Below, in pieces: positions 22,530 to 32,855 of a stretch of DNA of 64,000 nucleotides (position 1 is the first letter of the stretch; each line of letters begins with the position of its first letter). The translations under genes and the position numbers were made by a program. This DNA is from Elephas maximus indicus (Eukaryota; Chordata; Mammalia; Proboscidea; Elephantidae), in NCBI RefSeq assembly GCF_024166365.1, contig NC_064844.1, positions 3,742,001 through 3,806,000 of the forward strand, in the 5' to 3' direction. Below the pieces are notes generated by a model that did no database searches, was not told the origin of the DNA, and saw nothing but the letters and a program-made list of their open reading frames with translations.

Positions 22530-22762
22530 GAAGGGAAGATAACACTAATATCCACCATTATTCAGGACCTAACTGTGCTAGGCACTGTGCTTGAGGTACA
22601 CTCTCCCCAGAGTTGATCAGTTGGCATTTCTGCTCGCATTTTTCAGATATGGCTAACCTCGGAAGGTTAAACAATTTGCCCAAGGTCAGCCAGCCATCAA
22701 GTGGATAATGGCTAAATGTCTCCAAAAGTGACAGTCTTTCTACTACATCATGCTGCCTTCCT
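22530..22762 (-). mobile_element. MIR, antisense
   Basis: 'gtgctaggcactgtgcttga' near the start and 'atttgcccaaggtcagccag' later are the classic antisense MIR order. Confidence 0.75.
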
Positions 22763-22832
22763 AAGTGAACTCAATCAATGTGAGTTATTAAATGAAACAC
22801 AGAATCTCCCATTGGGAGGGCAATAGAGTGTC

Positions 22833-23034
22833 AGGATTGGGAAAATGGCTCTAGTGCCATATTTCTTGTGTTCAAATCCCAGCTTTGTTCCTTACTAACT
22901 CTGTGACCTTGTGACCTTGACCTTGGGCGAGTAACTTAACCTTTTTGTGCCTCAATTTCTTCACCTGTAAAATGGTGATAATAATGTACCAAACTAAACT
23001 TACAAAGTTCTTATGAGGATTAAATATATATATA
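22833..23034 (+). mobile_element. MIR, sense, interrupted by a SINE at its 3' end
   Basis: 'gttcaaatcccagctttgtt', 'ctctgtgacctt', 'gagtaacttaacctttttgt', 'ttcacctgtaaaatggtgat' and 'ttatgaggattaaat' follow the MIR consensus in order. A short internal duplication (gtgacctt twice) is present. Confidence 0.85.
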
Positions 23035-23036
23035 TA

Positions 23037-23204
23037 ACCTAACCTAGCCTAACCCATTGCCATCGAGTCGATTCTGACCCATAGTGACCACATAGGACAG
23101 AGTAGAACTGCCCCATAGAGTCTCCCAGGAGCGCCAGATGAATTTGAGCTGCTGGCCTTTTGGTTAGCAGCTGTGACACTTAACCACTACGCCACCAGGG
23201 TTTC
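23037..23204 (-). mobile_element. AfroSINE-type SINE, short form, antisense, with 14-bp target duplication
   Basis: Antisense tail 'catcgagtcgattctgaccc' through head to 'cgccaccagggtttc'. Flanked by taaatatatatata at 23021-23034 and 23205-23218, which is MIR sequence, so the SINE is younger than the MIR. Confidence 0.88.
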
Positions 23205-23344
23205 TAAATATATATATACACATTTATTTATTAGTGGTAGGAATATTGAGCTTCATTTGGTAATAGGTTATGATTTCTATTCTGTCCGCTTTGCAGAAAG
23301 AAAAAAAAAGTTTCCACTCAGTATAAGCATTTAAATAACTACAT

Positions 23345-23712
23345 AGGCAGGTGATTTGTAACCCCAGCTGTGCACCGAAATCATTTACAAAGCTAGAAAT
23401 GTTGGCCCTAACCCTGAAGTATCTGATAGAGTTGATTTGGAGTAAACTCATTAAATCCGTTGCAGTCGAGTCGATTCCAACTAATAGTGACCCTACAGGA
23501 CACAGTAGAACCGTCCCATAGGGTTTCCAAAGCTGTAATCTCTACGGAAGCAGACTGTTACATCTGTCTCCCACAGAGCAGACTGTGGGTTTGAACCACA
23601 GGCCTTTCGGTTAGCAGGTGGGGGCGTTAACCACTGTGCCACGGAGTAGGGCTTTGGAATATGGATTTTACCATGTGCCACTCACCACACCACCGTGGCT
23701 GAGAACTACTGA
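23345..23712. mobile_element. MER20/MER5-like hAT nonautonomous element split by a SINE
   Basis: 'ccagctgtgcaccgaaatca' at the left and 'ccgtggctgagaactactga' at the right look like the two ends of a Charlie-type element. The central part is displaced by the SINE at 23453-23655. Diverged, and the exact family is uncertain. Confidence 0.5.
23453..23655 (-). mobile_element. AfroSINE-type SINE, long form, antisense
   Basis: Antisense tail 'cagtcgagtcgattccaact', the middle block 'ctacggaagcagactgttac' and head 'ctttcggttagcaggtgggg', ending at 'ccactgtgccacgg'. Confidence 0.85.
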
Positions 23713-23944
23713 TGTAACTAACATCAAAAAGATATTCACATTTATTGTAATGAAGAAAAAACCGTGTTAGATATAGTGTGTTTCCTTTCTTCTTTAAAAA
23801 AAAAAAAATCAAGAATATTTTACACTGAAGCAATAAACGCATTTATCTCTGCGTGGCGGAAGCCTGGGTAATATTTACTTTCTATTTAATTCCTGATGAA
23901 GTCTTTACACTTTTGCAATTCAGTTGTATGCTGACCCCACATCT

Positions 23945-24270
23945 CTGTTTTGGCACCAAATTCCTGGCACTGTTTTAGGCACTGAGGATGTGATGTGAAG
24001 AAAACAGAATCCCTGCCCTCACGGGCTGACACTGACCGTGGGGAGGCAAAGAATAAGGAAATAAAAATGGATTATAAGGTCAGCAGGTGGTGGGTGCAAT
24101 GAAGGAAACTAAAGCAGGGAAAGGCATGGAGAACAGCTACTGGGCGATTACATTTAGGATGGCCAAAGAAGAGCTCTCAGAGGGGGTGGAGACCTGAATG
24201 AAGCAAAAGAACCAGCCACAAGAAGGCTACTATAGGCAAAGCAAATAGTAACACCAAGGCCCTTAGTGTT
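23945..24270 (-). mobile_element. L2-like LINE 3' region, antisense
   Basis: 'ctggcactgttttaggcact', 'gaatccctgccctcacgggc' and 'agaagagctctcagaggggg' match the antisense L2 order, ending near 'aacaccaaggccctta'. Confidence 0.65.
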
Positions 24271-24956
24271 AGATACATTCATTCCTTTTATAATCAGATA
24301 AAAAGCTACAAGGTTTTCTTAATTTGGGTGAAAAGGCAAAACAAATAAGTTTTTAAGGCCCCAGAATACGCCTGGGCCTGGACATCCACCATCAAGCTGG
24401 CCTCTCACAGGCCCTCACTGAGGAGCAAGTACAGAAGGAGGAGGTGGAGCTAAGCTTCCACTCCTGGTTTTATGGGCTAGCTCCCAAGGCAGGTTATACA
24501 AGGAAGGGGGTAGCTTCACTCACTCACCCATATCTAAGTGGAAGCATGACTCAGCATTGTTATCTCTCCACGTCAAGGAATGCCTGCATCAGGCCTAGTG
24601 ACTAAGTGATGAGACAGTATAAGCATGAACCATATTGCTGGTCATTAAGTAACAATCGCAACAAAAACCCTACATGTCTGGGACCATTAGAGAACTGCAA
24701 GGTGGCATACCACGCTGCAGAGGTCTGGGAGAGAGGGTGAACTAAGACGAAGTCAGTGGGTTCCAGAGGCTGTGGGCTACGGTAGTTATCAAGAGCAGGA
24801 CAGCCATTGATGGGCCCCTTTTAGCCCCCTTTCATCTAAATAAATGATTTTTGTTTCGCCCAGGAAAAGCAAAATAAGTGCCACACTCATGCAAAGCCTG
24901 ATACGGACAAGCTCGGGGCATTGTCTGTGCTAGGAGCAGAGGCTCTCTCAAACTAC
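24271..24956. other. Unassigned noncoding sequence
   Basis: No gene or confident repeat. Confidence 0.3.
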
Positions 24957-24989
24957 TATAAGGAGAGTTACGTTGTTGTTGTTAGGTGC

Positions 24990-25623
24990 TGTCTTAGTTC
25001 TTCAGTGCTGCTATACCAGAAGTACCACAAGTAGCTGGCTTTAACAAACAGAAATTAGTCTCTCACAGTCCAGGAGCCTAGAAGTTCTAATTTAGGGTGT
25101 CAGCTTCAGAGGAAGGCTTTCTCTCTCTGTCGACTCTGGGGGAAGGTCCTTGTCATCAATCTTCCCCTGGTCTAGAAGCTTCTCAGCACAGGGAGCCCGA
25201 GTCCAAAGGACACACTCCACTCCTCACTGTTGTTTCTTGGTGGTATGAGGTCCTCATGTCTCTCCGCTCACTTCTCTCTTTTATATCTCAAAACAGATTG
25301 ACTTAAGATACAACCAAATCTTATAGATTGAGTCCTGCCTCATTAACATAACTGCTTCTAATCCTGCCTCATTAACATCACAGAGTCAGGATTTACAACA
25401 CATAGAAAAGTCACATCAGATGACAAAATGGTAAACAATCACACAGTAAGGGAAACTGTGGCCTCGCCAAATTGACACACATTTTGGGGGGACATAATCC
25501 AAGATTTACAACATGTAGGAAAGACACATCAAATGACAAAATGGTGGACAATCACACAATACTAGGAATCATGGCCTAGCCAAGTTGAAACACATTTGGG
25601 GGGACAGAACCCAATCCATAACA
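24990..25623 (-). mobile_element. Lineage-specific MaLR-like solo LTR inside a SINE
   Basis: Runs from TGTCTTAG to CCATAACA (TG...CA ends) with a near 5-bp duplication ggtgc (24985-24989) / ggggc (25624-25628). The start ('ctgctataccagaagtacca') parallels the antisense MLT1 3' end. The same family recurs at 62957-63456 and partly at 37070-37240. No internal retroviral genes remain. Confidence 0.75.
25388..25613. repeat. 113-bp tandem duplication inside the LTR
   Basis: Copy 1 is 25388-25500 and copy 2 is 25501-25613. Both read 'gatttacaaca', then 'gacaaaatgg', then 'ggggggaca'. They differ at roughly 15-20% of sites by eye. Just upstream, tcctgcctcattaacat is also repeated with a 29-bp period (25333 and 25362). 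Confidence 0.85.
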
Positions 25624-25819
25624 GGGGCCACTTTATGAATTTTTGATTCACAGTGGCCCCATGTGACAGAGCAGAGTTGTCCCATAGGGCTTCCTAGGCT
25701 GTAATCTTTAGGGGAGCAAATGGCCAGGTGGACACTGGGTAGGTTTGAACTGACAATTTTTCAGTTACCAGCCAAGTGTTTAAACGTTGCACCACCAGGG
25801 CTCTTTATAAGGAGACTTA

Positions 25820-26884
25820 TAAAGACATAATAATCCACGGACACCAGGATATCAAAGGACAGGAAACAGCAGAGTTGGGTTTGATGATCTCTGAACTTGA
25901 AGACCAGATTCAATAGCTGAGGACACTCCGTCCATCCTTTAAGCCTGTGAGGTCTTTCCAATTCTCTAGGGTAACAACCCGATTGACTTAGCCAAGTCTT
26001 GTGTAGTCCACTGGGCTGCCAGGGCCTAGTGTCCACCTCCATTCCAATCTGCTATGGCAGAGATAGGTTGGGCCCATAGAAGGGGCATATGGGTGCCACA
26101 GTTCAGATCAGAGAAGGGTCATGGCTTTCCAAATGCATCAGAAGACCCTGGGCCTACTAGATGTTTCTAAGGAAAATAATCAGTGCATAGTTTATGCTGT
26201 CAGTCACCACCTACTCTGGTCTAAGGGGCATGGGTTTGCTAGTAAGGGCTTAAGGGACAAATCTGAGGGAGTTGAGCAACTTCTATAGAGAAGTTGAAAA
26301 GAAAAAAACAAAAGTCTCATAGTACTAAAAAGTTCCCTTACCCAAGTTTAAACCAAATTTTCTCTATCCAGATGGCTTCCAAGGCCAAGAGGGAGGGGAG
26401 TCCTGCTGCCTTTTTATGTTGGTCTTGATTGTTGTTAATGATCCCCAGCTGCAGGGCCCCCGGGTCTCTCTAACCTCTCTCTGGTTGGCGTCACATCTCT
26501 GCATCTCTTGCGGGGAAAGGGGAACACTGAACACAGCACCCATTTCCCAGCAGAGCGTGTGCTGCGCAGGACACCGAGGTCAGCTCCAAATGGACCACAA
26601 GCCCTGCTCATCTAGCATTGCCAGGACCCTGCATTTGTCCTGAAAGACGCCGGCATCAGCATCCTCACTCCTGGAGGCGGCCTGGGGCCCTGCTAGCTGC
26701 CCGCAGGAGACCGGGGCACACGGTCACCTGTAGCTGAGGTTTCCTCTTCTAGGTGCCCAGGAATTACTGCCAGGCAAGGGCATGTTTCTCTCAGGGGTGA
26801 GTTACATACTAGAGATTCTGATGTGGAAAACTTTCTTCCAGGAGTTTGCAGCTAAAGTAGCAATGAGCTATTCAAGGCTATCAC
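25820..26884. other. Unassigned, GC-richer noncoding sequence
   Basis: 26400-26800 is more GC-rich than its surroundings. The frame at 26416-26643 has no domain. I see no CpG island by eye and no promoter motif. Confidence 0.3.
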
Positions 26885-27200
26885 TCTGGTATTCACTCAT
26901 TCAAAAAACTATTCTTGAGTCGACTATTGAGTGCCAACACTGTAGATGTGGGAGAGACAAAGACGAAGCAAGTCACAGTGCTCACAGTCCAGTCAGGGTA
27001 CGCGTGGGTGCTAATGTCACACGGAGGAAGGTGTTCTGGGTAGGCTTCCTGGAGGAGGAAGTGACACATTAAATGAGTTTGGGAAGCTAACTAGAATTTG
27101 GCCATGTTAGGTGGGAATGACCAAGGAGAAGAGAGAAGAGTCTCCCAGGCAGAGGGAGCACACACTCAAGGACACAGAGGCATGAGGGAATGTGCAATGA
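26885..27200 (-). mobile_element. L2-like LINE 3' region, antisense
   Basis: 'ggtattcactcattcaaaaa', 'gagtgccaacactgtagatg', 'taggcttcctggaggaggaa' and 'cccaggcagagggagcacac' follow the antisense L2 order. Confidence 0.65.
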
Positions 27201-28183
27201 GAAGTGCACGCCTGTCTTAGGGCACATGCAAGGGCCTGATGACGGTGAGCCAAGACATGGGGGCAGGCACTCCCTCAGCTACACTGTGCTGGGGAGTCTC
27301 TCCTTATTCCAGTATGAAATCCACTTCCATGAACCTGTCTCTGACGGCTCTCATCAACACTGGTCACTGACCCTTCTGACCACCCTCGTACCTCAGAGGA
27401 TTTATGGAAACTTAGGCCAGTTAATTACGGTCAGTTAAGCACTTTATTCCTATCTGTTTCTGTAACTGTTTCCTGTGTAAGTTGGCTCTGCCCAACCACA
27501 ACACCAAGCCCCCGGAGACCAGCGGGCCCTTTGCTCTCGTTGTCCAGCAAAGGGGAGGCAATCGGCAAATACTTGCTGAAATGAACTTAAAATGTCCTGC
27601 AAGACCGTTGCTTTGCTTGCAGTGATTAGCAGAAGTTTTAACCCTCCTCATTCAAGGTGGTTCCTTAATTCCTTCCCCTTCACTTCCACCCGTCCCCATT
27701 TCATCACACACCACGCAGAGCCACATACCAGCATTCCAGTTGTCTACCCTAGGGTCTTAAAAAAAAAAAACGAGTAGCCAAGTCCAAATGAAATGCCCCC
27801 AAGTACAGGTGAATCTCCTACTGCAGGATTTTAAAAATGGGCCCAATAAGGGAAATTCAATTTTAAGACACAGAATCAAGTTTCCTTTGTTCTTTCATCT
27901 TATCTGGGCCAGAGGAAGCAAGACCCTTCTGGTGCCTTTATTAGAGTTTCAAAGAGGAAGAGAAGGAGAGATTTGAATCTTAACCCTAAAAACCCCAGCC
28001 GAGAGAGCAGCCAGGGTGGCATCCAGGCCACTGGAAAAGAAGGCAGCTTGTGAGTGGGCAGTGGCGTTTCATCCAATTCAAAGGTACCACACTGCTGGCA
28101 CACCTCGCCCACCTGGCCGCCTTGCTCTTCTCTCTTCTCTGCCCTACACCCCAGTCCTTCTTTCCCTACTTTCATTCTCCTGG
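27201..28183. other. Unassigned noncoding sequence
   Basis: No gene or confident repeat. A-run at 27759-27770. Confidence 0.3.
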
Positions 28184-28345
28184 TAAAAAAAAAAAAAATC
28201 ACCGTCCAGTTGATTCCGACCCATAGTGGCCCCACAGGACAGAGAAGAACACCCCACAGTGTTTCCAAGGAGTGGCTGGTAGATTCGAATGGCCGAACTT
28301 TTGGCTAGCAGCCGAGCTCTTCACTACTGCGTTATCAGGGCTCCA
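28184..28345 (-). mobile_element. AfroSINE-type SINE, short form, antisense
   Basis: Starts with an A-run (28185-28198), then 'gtccagttgattccgaccca', body and head 'ggctagcagccgagctcttc'. Flanks attctcctg (28173) and atttctcctg (28345) suggest the target duplication. Confidence 0.85.
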
Positions 28346-28729
28346 TTTCTCCTGATACTTCCTCAGTATTCTATTTAACAAGGGTCTTTTCTCTGTCTTT
28401 TGTAAGGACAACAAAAACTCTAAGTGCAAACACAACAACAGAAAATCGCTGGCGTTGAATATGGCGGTGGTTATGTAACTGATGGGTCTGACTTCAGGCC
28501 CTGCTGTGTTGAGAAGCTTTCATTTTAGTTGGGACTGGGTTTCACGTCTATAGTCCAATGTTCTTGTTCTTCCTTTTTTATCACACAGAAAATGCAAAAG
28601 AAAGGCTAAAAGATTCGTGTAAACGTATTGGCTTGCTCTATATTTCTAGCACATACAGCATTTATACTGGAAGGAAGAAGGACCAAACGGGAAAGGAGAT
28701 TAACGCATTTCAAGAGTTTCCTGAAAACC
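28346..28729. other. Unassigned noncoding sequence
   Basis: No gene or confident repeat. Confidence 0.3.
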
Positions 28730-29060
28730 GCATTGGTGGTTCCATGGTAGAAGGCCCACCTTCCATGTGGGAGACCCAAGCTTCACTCCTGGCCAAGGCA
28801 CTGCATGGGCAGACACCACCCATCTGTCTTGTGTGTTGCTATAATATTGAAAAGTACAGGTGGAGCTTCCAGACTAAGACAGGCTATGGAGACAGGCCTC
28901 GCGGTTGTGCTTCCAAAATTCAGCCAATGAGTAAACCCAATCGATTACAATGCTCCGATCCACAACCAGTCACGGGGCCGGCGAAGGCTCAGGCAGCGTC
29001 TCATTCCCTCTTGCGTGGGGTGTGAGTTGGGGGCAGGCCCCACAGCAGGTAACGATAATT
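28730..29060 (+). mobile_element. tRNA-Gly-headed SINE with RTE-like tail
   Basis: The first 73 bases (28730-28802) look like a decayed tRNA-Gly(GCC): 'gcattggtggttccatggta' covers the acceptor and box A, and 'cttcactcctggccaa' corresponds to box B and the T arm. The body follows ('cttccagactaagacaggct', 'aattcagccaatgagtaaac') and ends in a degraded 'gtgtgagttgggggcaggcc' tail. It is not a functional tRNA because the stems are mismatched and it is fused to the SINE body. Confidence 0.75.
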
Positions 29061-29254
29061 CATGTGTCTTTAACGCCTCCAGGAGGGAGGTCTTTTTATA
29101 TCCATGGTAAAGACAAGGACGTTGAGGCGAGATCAGTAAGTGGCAGTGGCAGACTGAAGCCACACTTGTCCAACTCCCAAATCCTGCTTCTCTTGTTGGA
29201 TCACTTAGCAAATAAAAGGCAGCTCCCAAACTCCTATAAACACCTAACTCTACT

Positions 29255-29340
29255 CAGAGGACACCCATTGTGTGCCTACTGTGCCAGCCGCTATGTCAGT
29301 GGCCACGGATACAAAGTGGAGCAAGACAACAAAAAAGGAG
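29255..29340 (-). mobile_element. L2-like 3' end fragment, antisense
   Basis: 'ttgtgtgcctactgtgccag' and 'ggatacaaagtggagcaaga' resemble the reversed L2 end. Short and uncertain. Confidence 0.45.
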
Positions 29341-29567
29341 GAAAAAAAAAAAAAAACGGTTCACATTCCCAGTCCTCAGGACACAAGGCCATTTGTATAC
29401 AGGCGCCAGAGCATGTAAAATAAAATAGAGCAGTGTGTTTTCAAGACACATATCAGCCCGGACGAGTGGACAGTTACAAAAATTCTGTCCAGAGACTTGT
29501 TGAGATTTCCCTCAAGTGCCAAAAGTCAGTCTGTTAAAAAATCACCCCCCAGGGACAGAGCTACAAT

Positions 29568-29585
29568 CCCCCCCCGCCCCGCCCC
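29568..29585. repeat. C-rich tract (G4/i-motif candidate)
   Basis: C8-G-C4-G-C4. The minus strand meets the usual four G-tract rule if the C8 run is counted as two tracts. Confidence 0.8.
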
Positions 29586-30540
29586 GACTCCACAGCGCGC
29601 TTCCTCAGTTTACGTCTAGTCAAAACGTCTCTTCTTCCCACTGCTCCCCACACTGGGGCTCAAACCCCCTAATGGAAACCAAGCTGTCTTTTTTTTTTTT
29701 TTGCCTGCCAATAACAATGGTCGGATAACAAAATGCAGGTTCTGATCCTGGCACGCTCAGTGTTGGTGATGATGTACAAACCGATGGCCGACAGCTTCAC
29801 TTTCTCCAAGCCAGGAAGGCTCTGCTGGGAGAATTAGGGAGGAAAAAAAAAAAAAAAACCTTTTGATTTTGACTCATAGTACAACAGTTGGATAAACATG
29901 ACATGACACGGATGTCACAGTGTATAACGCAACGGCAGGAAGCCCAGATGGGTCCGGAGAGTACACAGACATGGACAGAACACAGGCCACAGACAGCCGG
30001 GAGGATTGACAGCCGTCTGCATTTTCACACCGTTGAAGAATACTAGGATGGGATTTTGTCAGTAGGAAAAAAGTGGGAAGGGGCTTGAAAATGAAGAAAC
30101 ATGTTTCTACCTTTATCATTTTTTGTTTTATTTTGTGTTAATGGAACAAGGAAAAGCTAAAAACCACTTAGCAATCTGGGCTCTATGGGTACGACCCAAG
30201 CATGTGCAGAACTAGGGCCAGCACAGAAGATCTGGAGTAGAAACACAAAGCTGGGCTAGAGCAGGTTTCTGAGAGCGTGGAGGCTGAATTAGAGAACTAG
30301 GTGAAGTGCAAAAGAGTGCTAGATTAAGAACGAGGACACCCAGGGTTCCTTTCTAGCCCTGCCAGAATATACTGGTCTAGGCCTGGGTTCCCTTTGGACA
30401 TAAAATGGGAACTTACATGTAATCACCTCATAGGATCCCTCCTGCTCTCCAAACCTGCACAGTGAAATAGGAAATGTTTTATTATGTAATAATGTATCTG
30501 AAATCCACTGCCCTTCTCCACCATCAGTGTTACATGGACT
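29586..30540. other. Unassigned noncoding sequence with possible MIR debris
   Basis: 30300-30430 has MIR-like wording ('gaggacacccagggttcctt', 'ggacataaaatggga') but is too diverged to call. The rest is unassigned. Confidence 0.3.
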
Positions 30541-30714
30541 CCACCAAACACCAAAAAACCGAGCCCATCACTGTCAAGTCCATTTTGACTCGTAGCAACC
30601 CCACAGGACAGAGCAGAACTGCCCTATGGGATTTCCAAGGAGCGGCTGGTGGATTTGAACTGCCAACCTTCTGGCTAGCAGCCGTAGCTCTTAACCGCTG
30701 CACCACCAGGGCTC
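30541..30714 (-). mobile_element. AfroSINE-type SINE, short form, antisense
   Basis: 'caccaaaaaaccgagcccat' start, 'gagcagaactgccctatggg' body, 'ggctagcagccgtagctctt' head and 'caccaccagggctc' end. Confidence 0.87.
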
Positions 30715-30879
30715 CATGGATTTCACAGTAGCTTAGAAAAAAAAAAAAAAATTTTTTTCTAATCAAGGTCCTCTAGTTCTACACTCGCAGCCCACTCATA
30801 TCCACACCCCCTAATTCCACTCCCAGTCTCATCTCCATTCAACAGCCAAAGTGATCTATCAGATTGTAAATAAGATTAT

Positions 30880-30955
30880 GCTATGTTCAGCCTAGAACAG
30901 AGCCTGGCACATAGTAGCCACTGGATAAATATTTGTGAGTGGATGGATACAGTGT
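30880..30955 (+). mobile_element. MIR or L2 3' end fragment
   Basis: 'cagagcctggcacatagtag' then 'ggataaatatttgtgag' is the shared MIR/L2 terminal wording. Confidence 0.6.
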
Positions 30956-31164
30956 AAATCCCTGTACCCACCCCAAACCGCTGAAGCAGAGAGAGAAACC
31001 AAAGGATGCAACTCTGGAAAGCACAGCCTCGTGCATTCTCTCTGCTTCCTATACTGGGGATTGTAGATAATGGAAAAGTACTTTGAAAACCAGGTTACAG
31101 TCTGATAAGCAGAATTATGTCAACATAGCGTAACTAAAAAACCAATCACATTAAACTATATCAA

Positions 31165-31400
31165 ATGCAAGATCAGACACTGCATCACTGAAGGCTTGAG
31201 TGTTCAAGGACCAGAAAGAGAGAGGCACAGCAGGCAGTGAAGTTAATCCAGGAAACCTTCCTGTAAGAGGTGAGTTTTGACTGGGTCTCAGAAGAGTCAA
31301 AGGAAAAAAAAAGGAAAAAGCATTTTATCTGAAGCAAAGGCAGAGAGGTGAACGTGGGCGGGTCAGGAGGATCATACAGGAAGCCTGTTGAGGCATGCGA
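31165..31400 (-). mobile_element. L2-like fragment, antisense
   Basis: 'aaaccttcctgtaagaggtg' followed by 'agttttgactgggtctcaga' resembles the reversed L2 region. An A-rich run interrupts it near 31301. Confidence 0.45.
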
Positions 31401-31454
31401 GGAGAAGGGCTGGGCTGGACATCCAAGAATTTACTTCTCCTAGTGTCTCCCTGG

Positions 31455-31606
31455 AAACCCTGGTGGCATAGTGGTCAAGCGCTACAGCTGCTAACCAAAA
31501 GGTCGGCAGTTCGAGTCCACCAGGCGCTCCTTGGAAACTCTGTGGGGCAGTTCTACTCTGTCCTATAGGGTCACTATGAATCAGAACCGACTCGACGGCA
31601 GTGGGT
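31455..31606 (+). mobile_element. AfroSINE-type SINE, short form, with perfect 14-bp target duplication
   Basis: tagtgtctccctgg is repeated exactly at 31441-31454 and 31607-31620. The body and tail are close to the local consensus ('gaaccgactcgacggcagtg'). Confidence 0.92.
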
Positions 31607-31620
31607 TAGTGTCTCCCTGG

Positions 31621-31802
31621 AGGAGCCCTGGTGGCACAGCGGGTGAGCACTTGGCTGCACTGAAAGGTTGGTGGTTCAAACCCGCCAACTGCTCCTCGGG
31701 AGAAACACGTGGCAGTCTGCTTCCGTAAAGATTACCGCCTTGGAAACCGTATGAGGCAGTTCTACTCTGTTCTATGAGTCGGAGTCGACAGCAACAGGTT
31801 TC
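31621..31802 (+). mobile_element. AfroSINE-type SINE, long form, adjacent to previous
   Basis: Head 'ccctggtggcacagcgggtg', the middle block 'gaaacacgtggcagtctgct' and a shortened tail 'ctatgagtcggagtcgacag' that has lost bases. The 3' flank gggtctccctg (31804-31814) is a third copy of the target word. Confidence 0.87.
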
Positions 31803-31834
31803 AGGGTCTCCCTGAAGCCTATGAAGAACTATCT

Positions 31835-32080
31835 TCAAATCTGGGCAATAACAATAACAGCAACAGCTGTCATTTATAAAGTGCTGATTCTGTCCCAAGG
31901 ACAAGGCTAGACCCTTTACGTAGATTGTCTCTTCCCAACCCTCGGAGTGGGTATGATCAGTCTTCAGATAGGCTTAGAGGAAGATTAGGTAACTCACCGA
32001 AAGTCACAGAGCCATCAGGTGCTGGGGCTGGGATTCAGACCTAGGTGCATCTAACGCCTGAGTCTGAACCTTTTGCCCTT
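31835..32080 (-). mobile_element. MIR, antisense
   Basis: 'tcatttataaagtgctgatt', 'taggtaactcaccgaaagtc', 'acagagccatcaggtgctgg' and 'ctgggattcagacctaggtg' follow the reversed MIR order. Confidence 0.78.
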
Positions 32081-32254
32081 TTGCCTCACCTGGTCTGTAG
32101 TATGGTGCCCTAAACATGGCCCTCCACGGCCTCTTCTCACATGCTCACTCAGGTGGATGTATGTCTTGCTGCTGAGTGTCACTTCAACAGAACAGTGTCA
32201 ATGCCTCTCATAGGCAGATGAACCCTAGATACAGGCTACGCTACTGCTCTTTCG

Positions 32255-32855
32255 TTTTCTGTTAAGGTGCCTATTCAATCAACACCCAAGCGGCAGTCAA
32301 GAAATCCAACGACCCATGGCATGGGGCAAATCTGCTGCAAAAGACTTTTTAAAGTGTTAAAAAGCAAAGATGTCACCTTGGAGACTAAGGTGCACCTGAC
32401 CCAAGCCGTGGTGTTTTCAGTCGCCTCACATGTGTGCAAAAGCTGGACAACGAATAAGGAGGACTGAAGAAGAACTGATGCCTCTGAGTTATGGTGTTGC
32501 TGAAGGATACTGACTACACCATGGGCTGCCAGAAGAATGAACAACCCTGTCTCGGAAGAAGTACAGCCAGAGTGCTCCTTAGAAGCAAGGATGGCGATTC
32601 CACCTCGCACATACTTTGGACATGTTATCAGGAGGGATTAGTCCCCGGAGAAAGACATCATGCTTGGTAAGGTAGAGGGTCAGGGAAAAAAGGAAGACCC
32701 TCAGCGAGATGGATACAGTGGCTACAACCATGGACTCAAACATAACAACAGTTGTGAGGATGACACAGGACTGGGCGGGGTTTTGTTCTGTTGTACATGG
32801 GTTCCTATGAGATGGAACCAATTCCACGGCACCTAACAGGAACAATATCCTTAGC
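32255..32855 (+). mobile_element. RTE/BovB-like LINE 3' remnant, sense, with broken frame
   Basis: Translates to the same region as the 9749-10251 copy. The Lys-Val-His-Leu-Thr-Gln-Ala-Val start lies at about 32386, a stop codon (tga) falls after 'TNKED' at 32465, and the PEC/SLEA region follows near 32569. The end is 'cacggcacctaacaggaaca'. It is 5'-truncated and clearly nonfunctional, with at least one stop and frame damage. Confidence 0.85.

Larger units (their letters stand above)
24971..25805 (-). mobile_element. AfroSINE-type SINE, long form, antisense, split by an LTR
   Basis: The SINE tail (24971-24989, 'cgttgttgttgttaggtgc') and the remaining body and head (25624-25805) are separated by an LTR. 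The whole is flanked by tataaggagagtta (24957-24970) and tataaggagactta (25806-25819), which proves the two halves are one insertion. Confidence 0.88.

Noticed and set aside
28730-28802. Possible tRNA-Gly gene
   Set aside because: The head is mismatched in its stems and is fused directly to a SINE body and tail, so it is a SINE head and not a functional tRNA.
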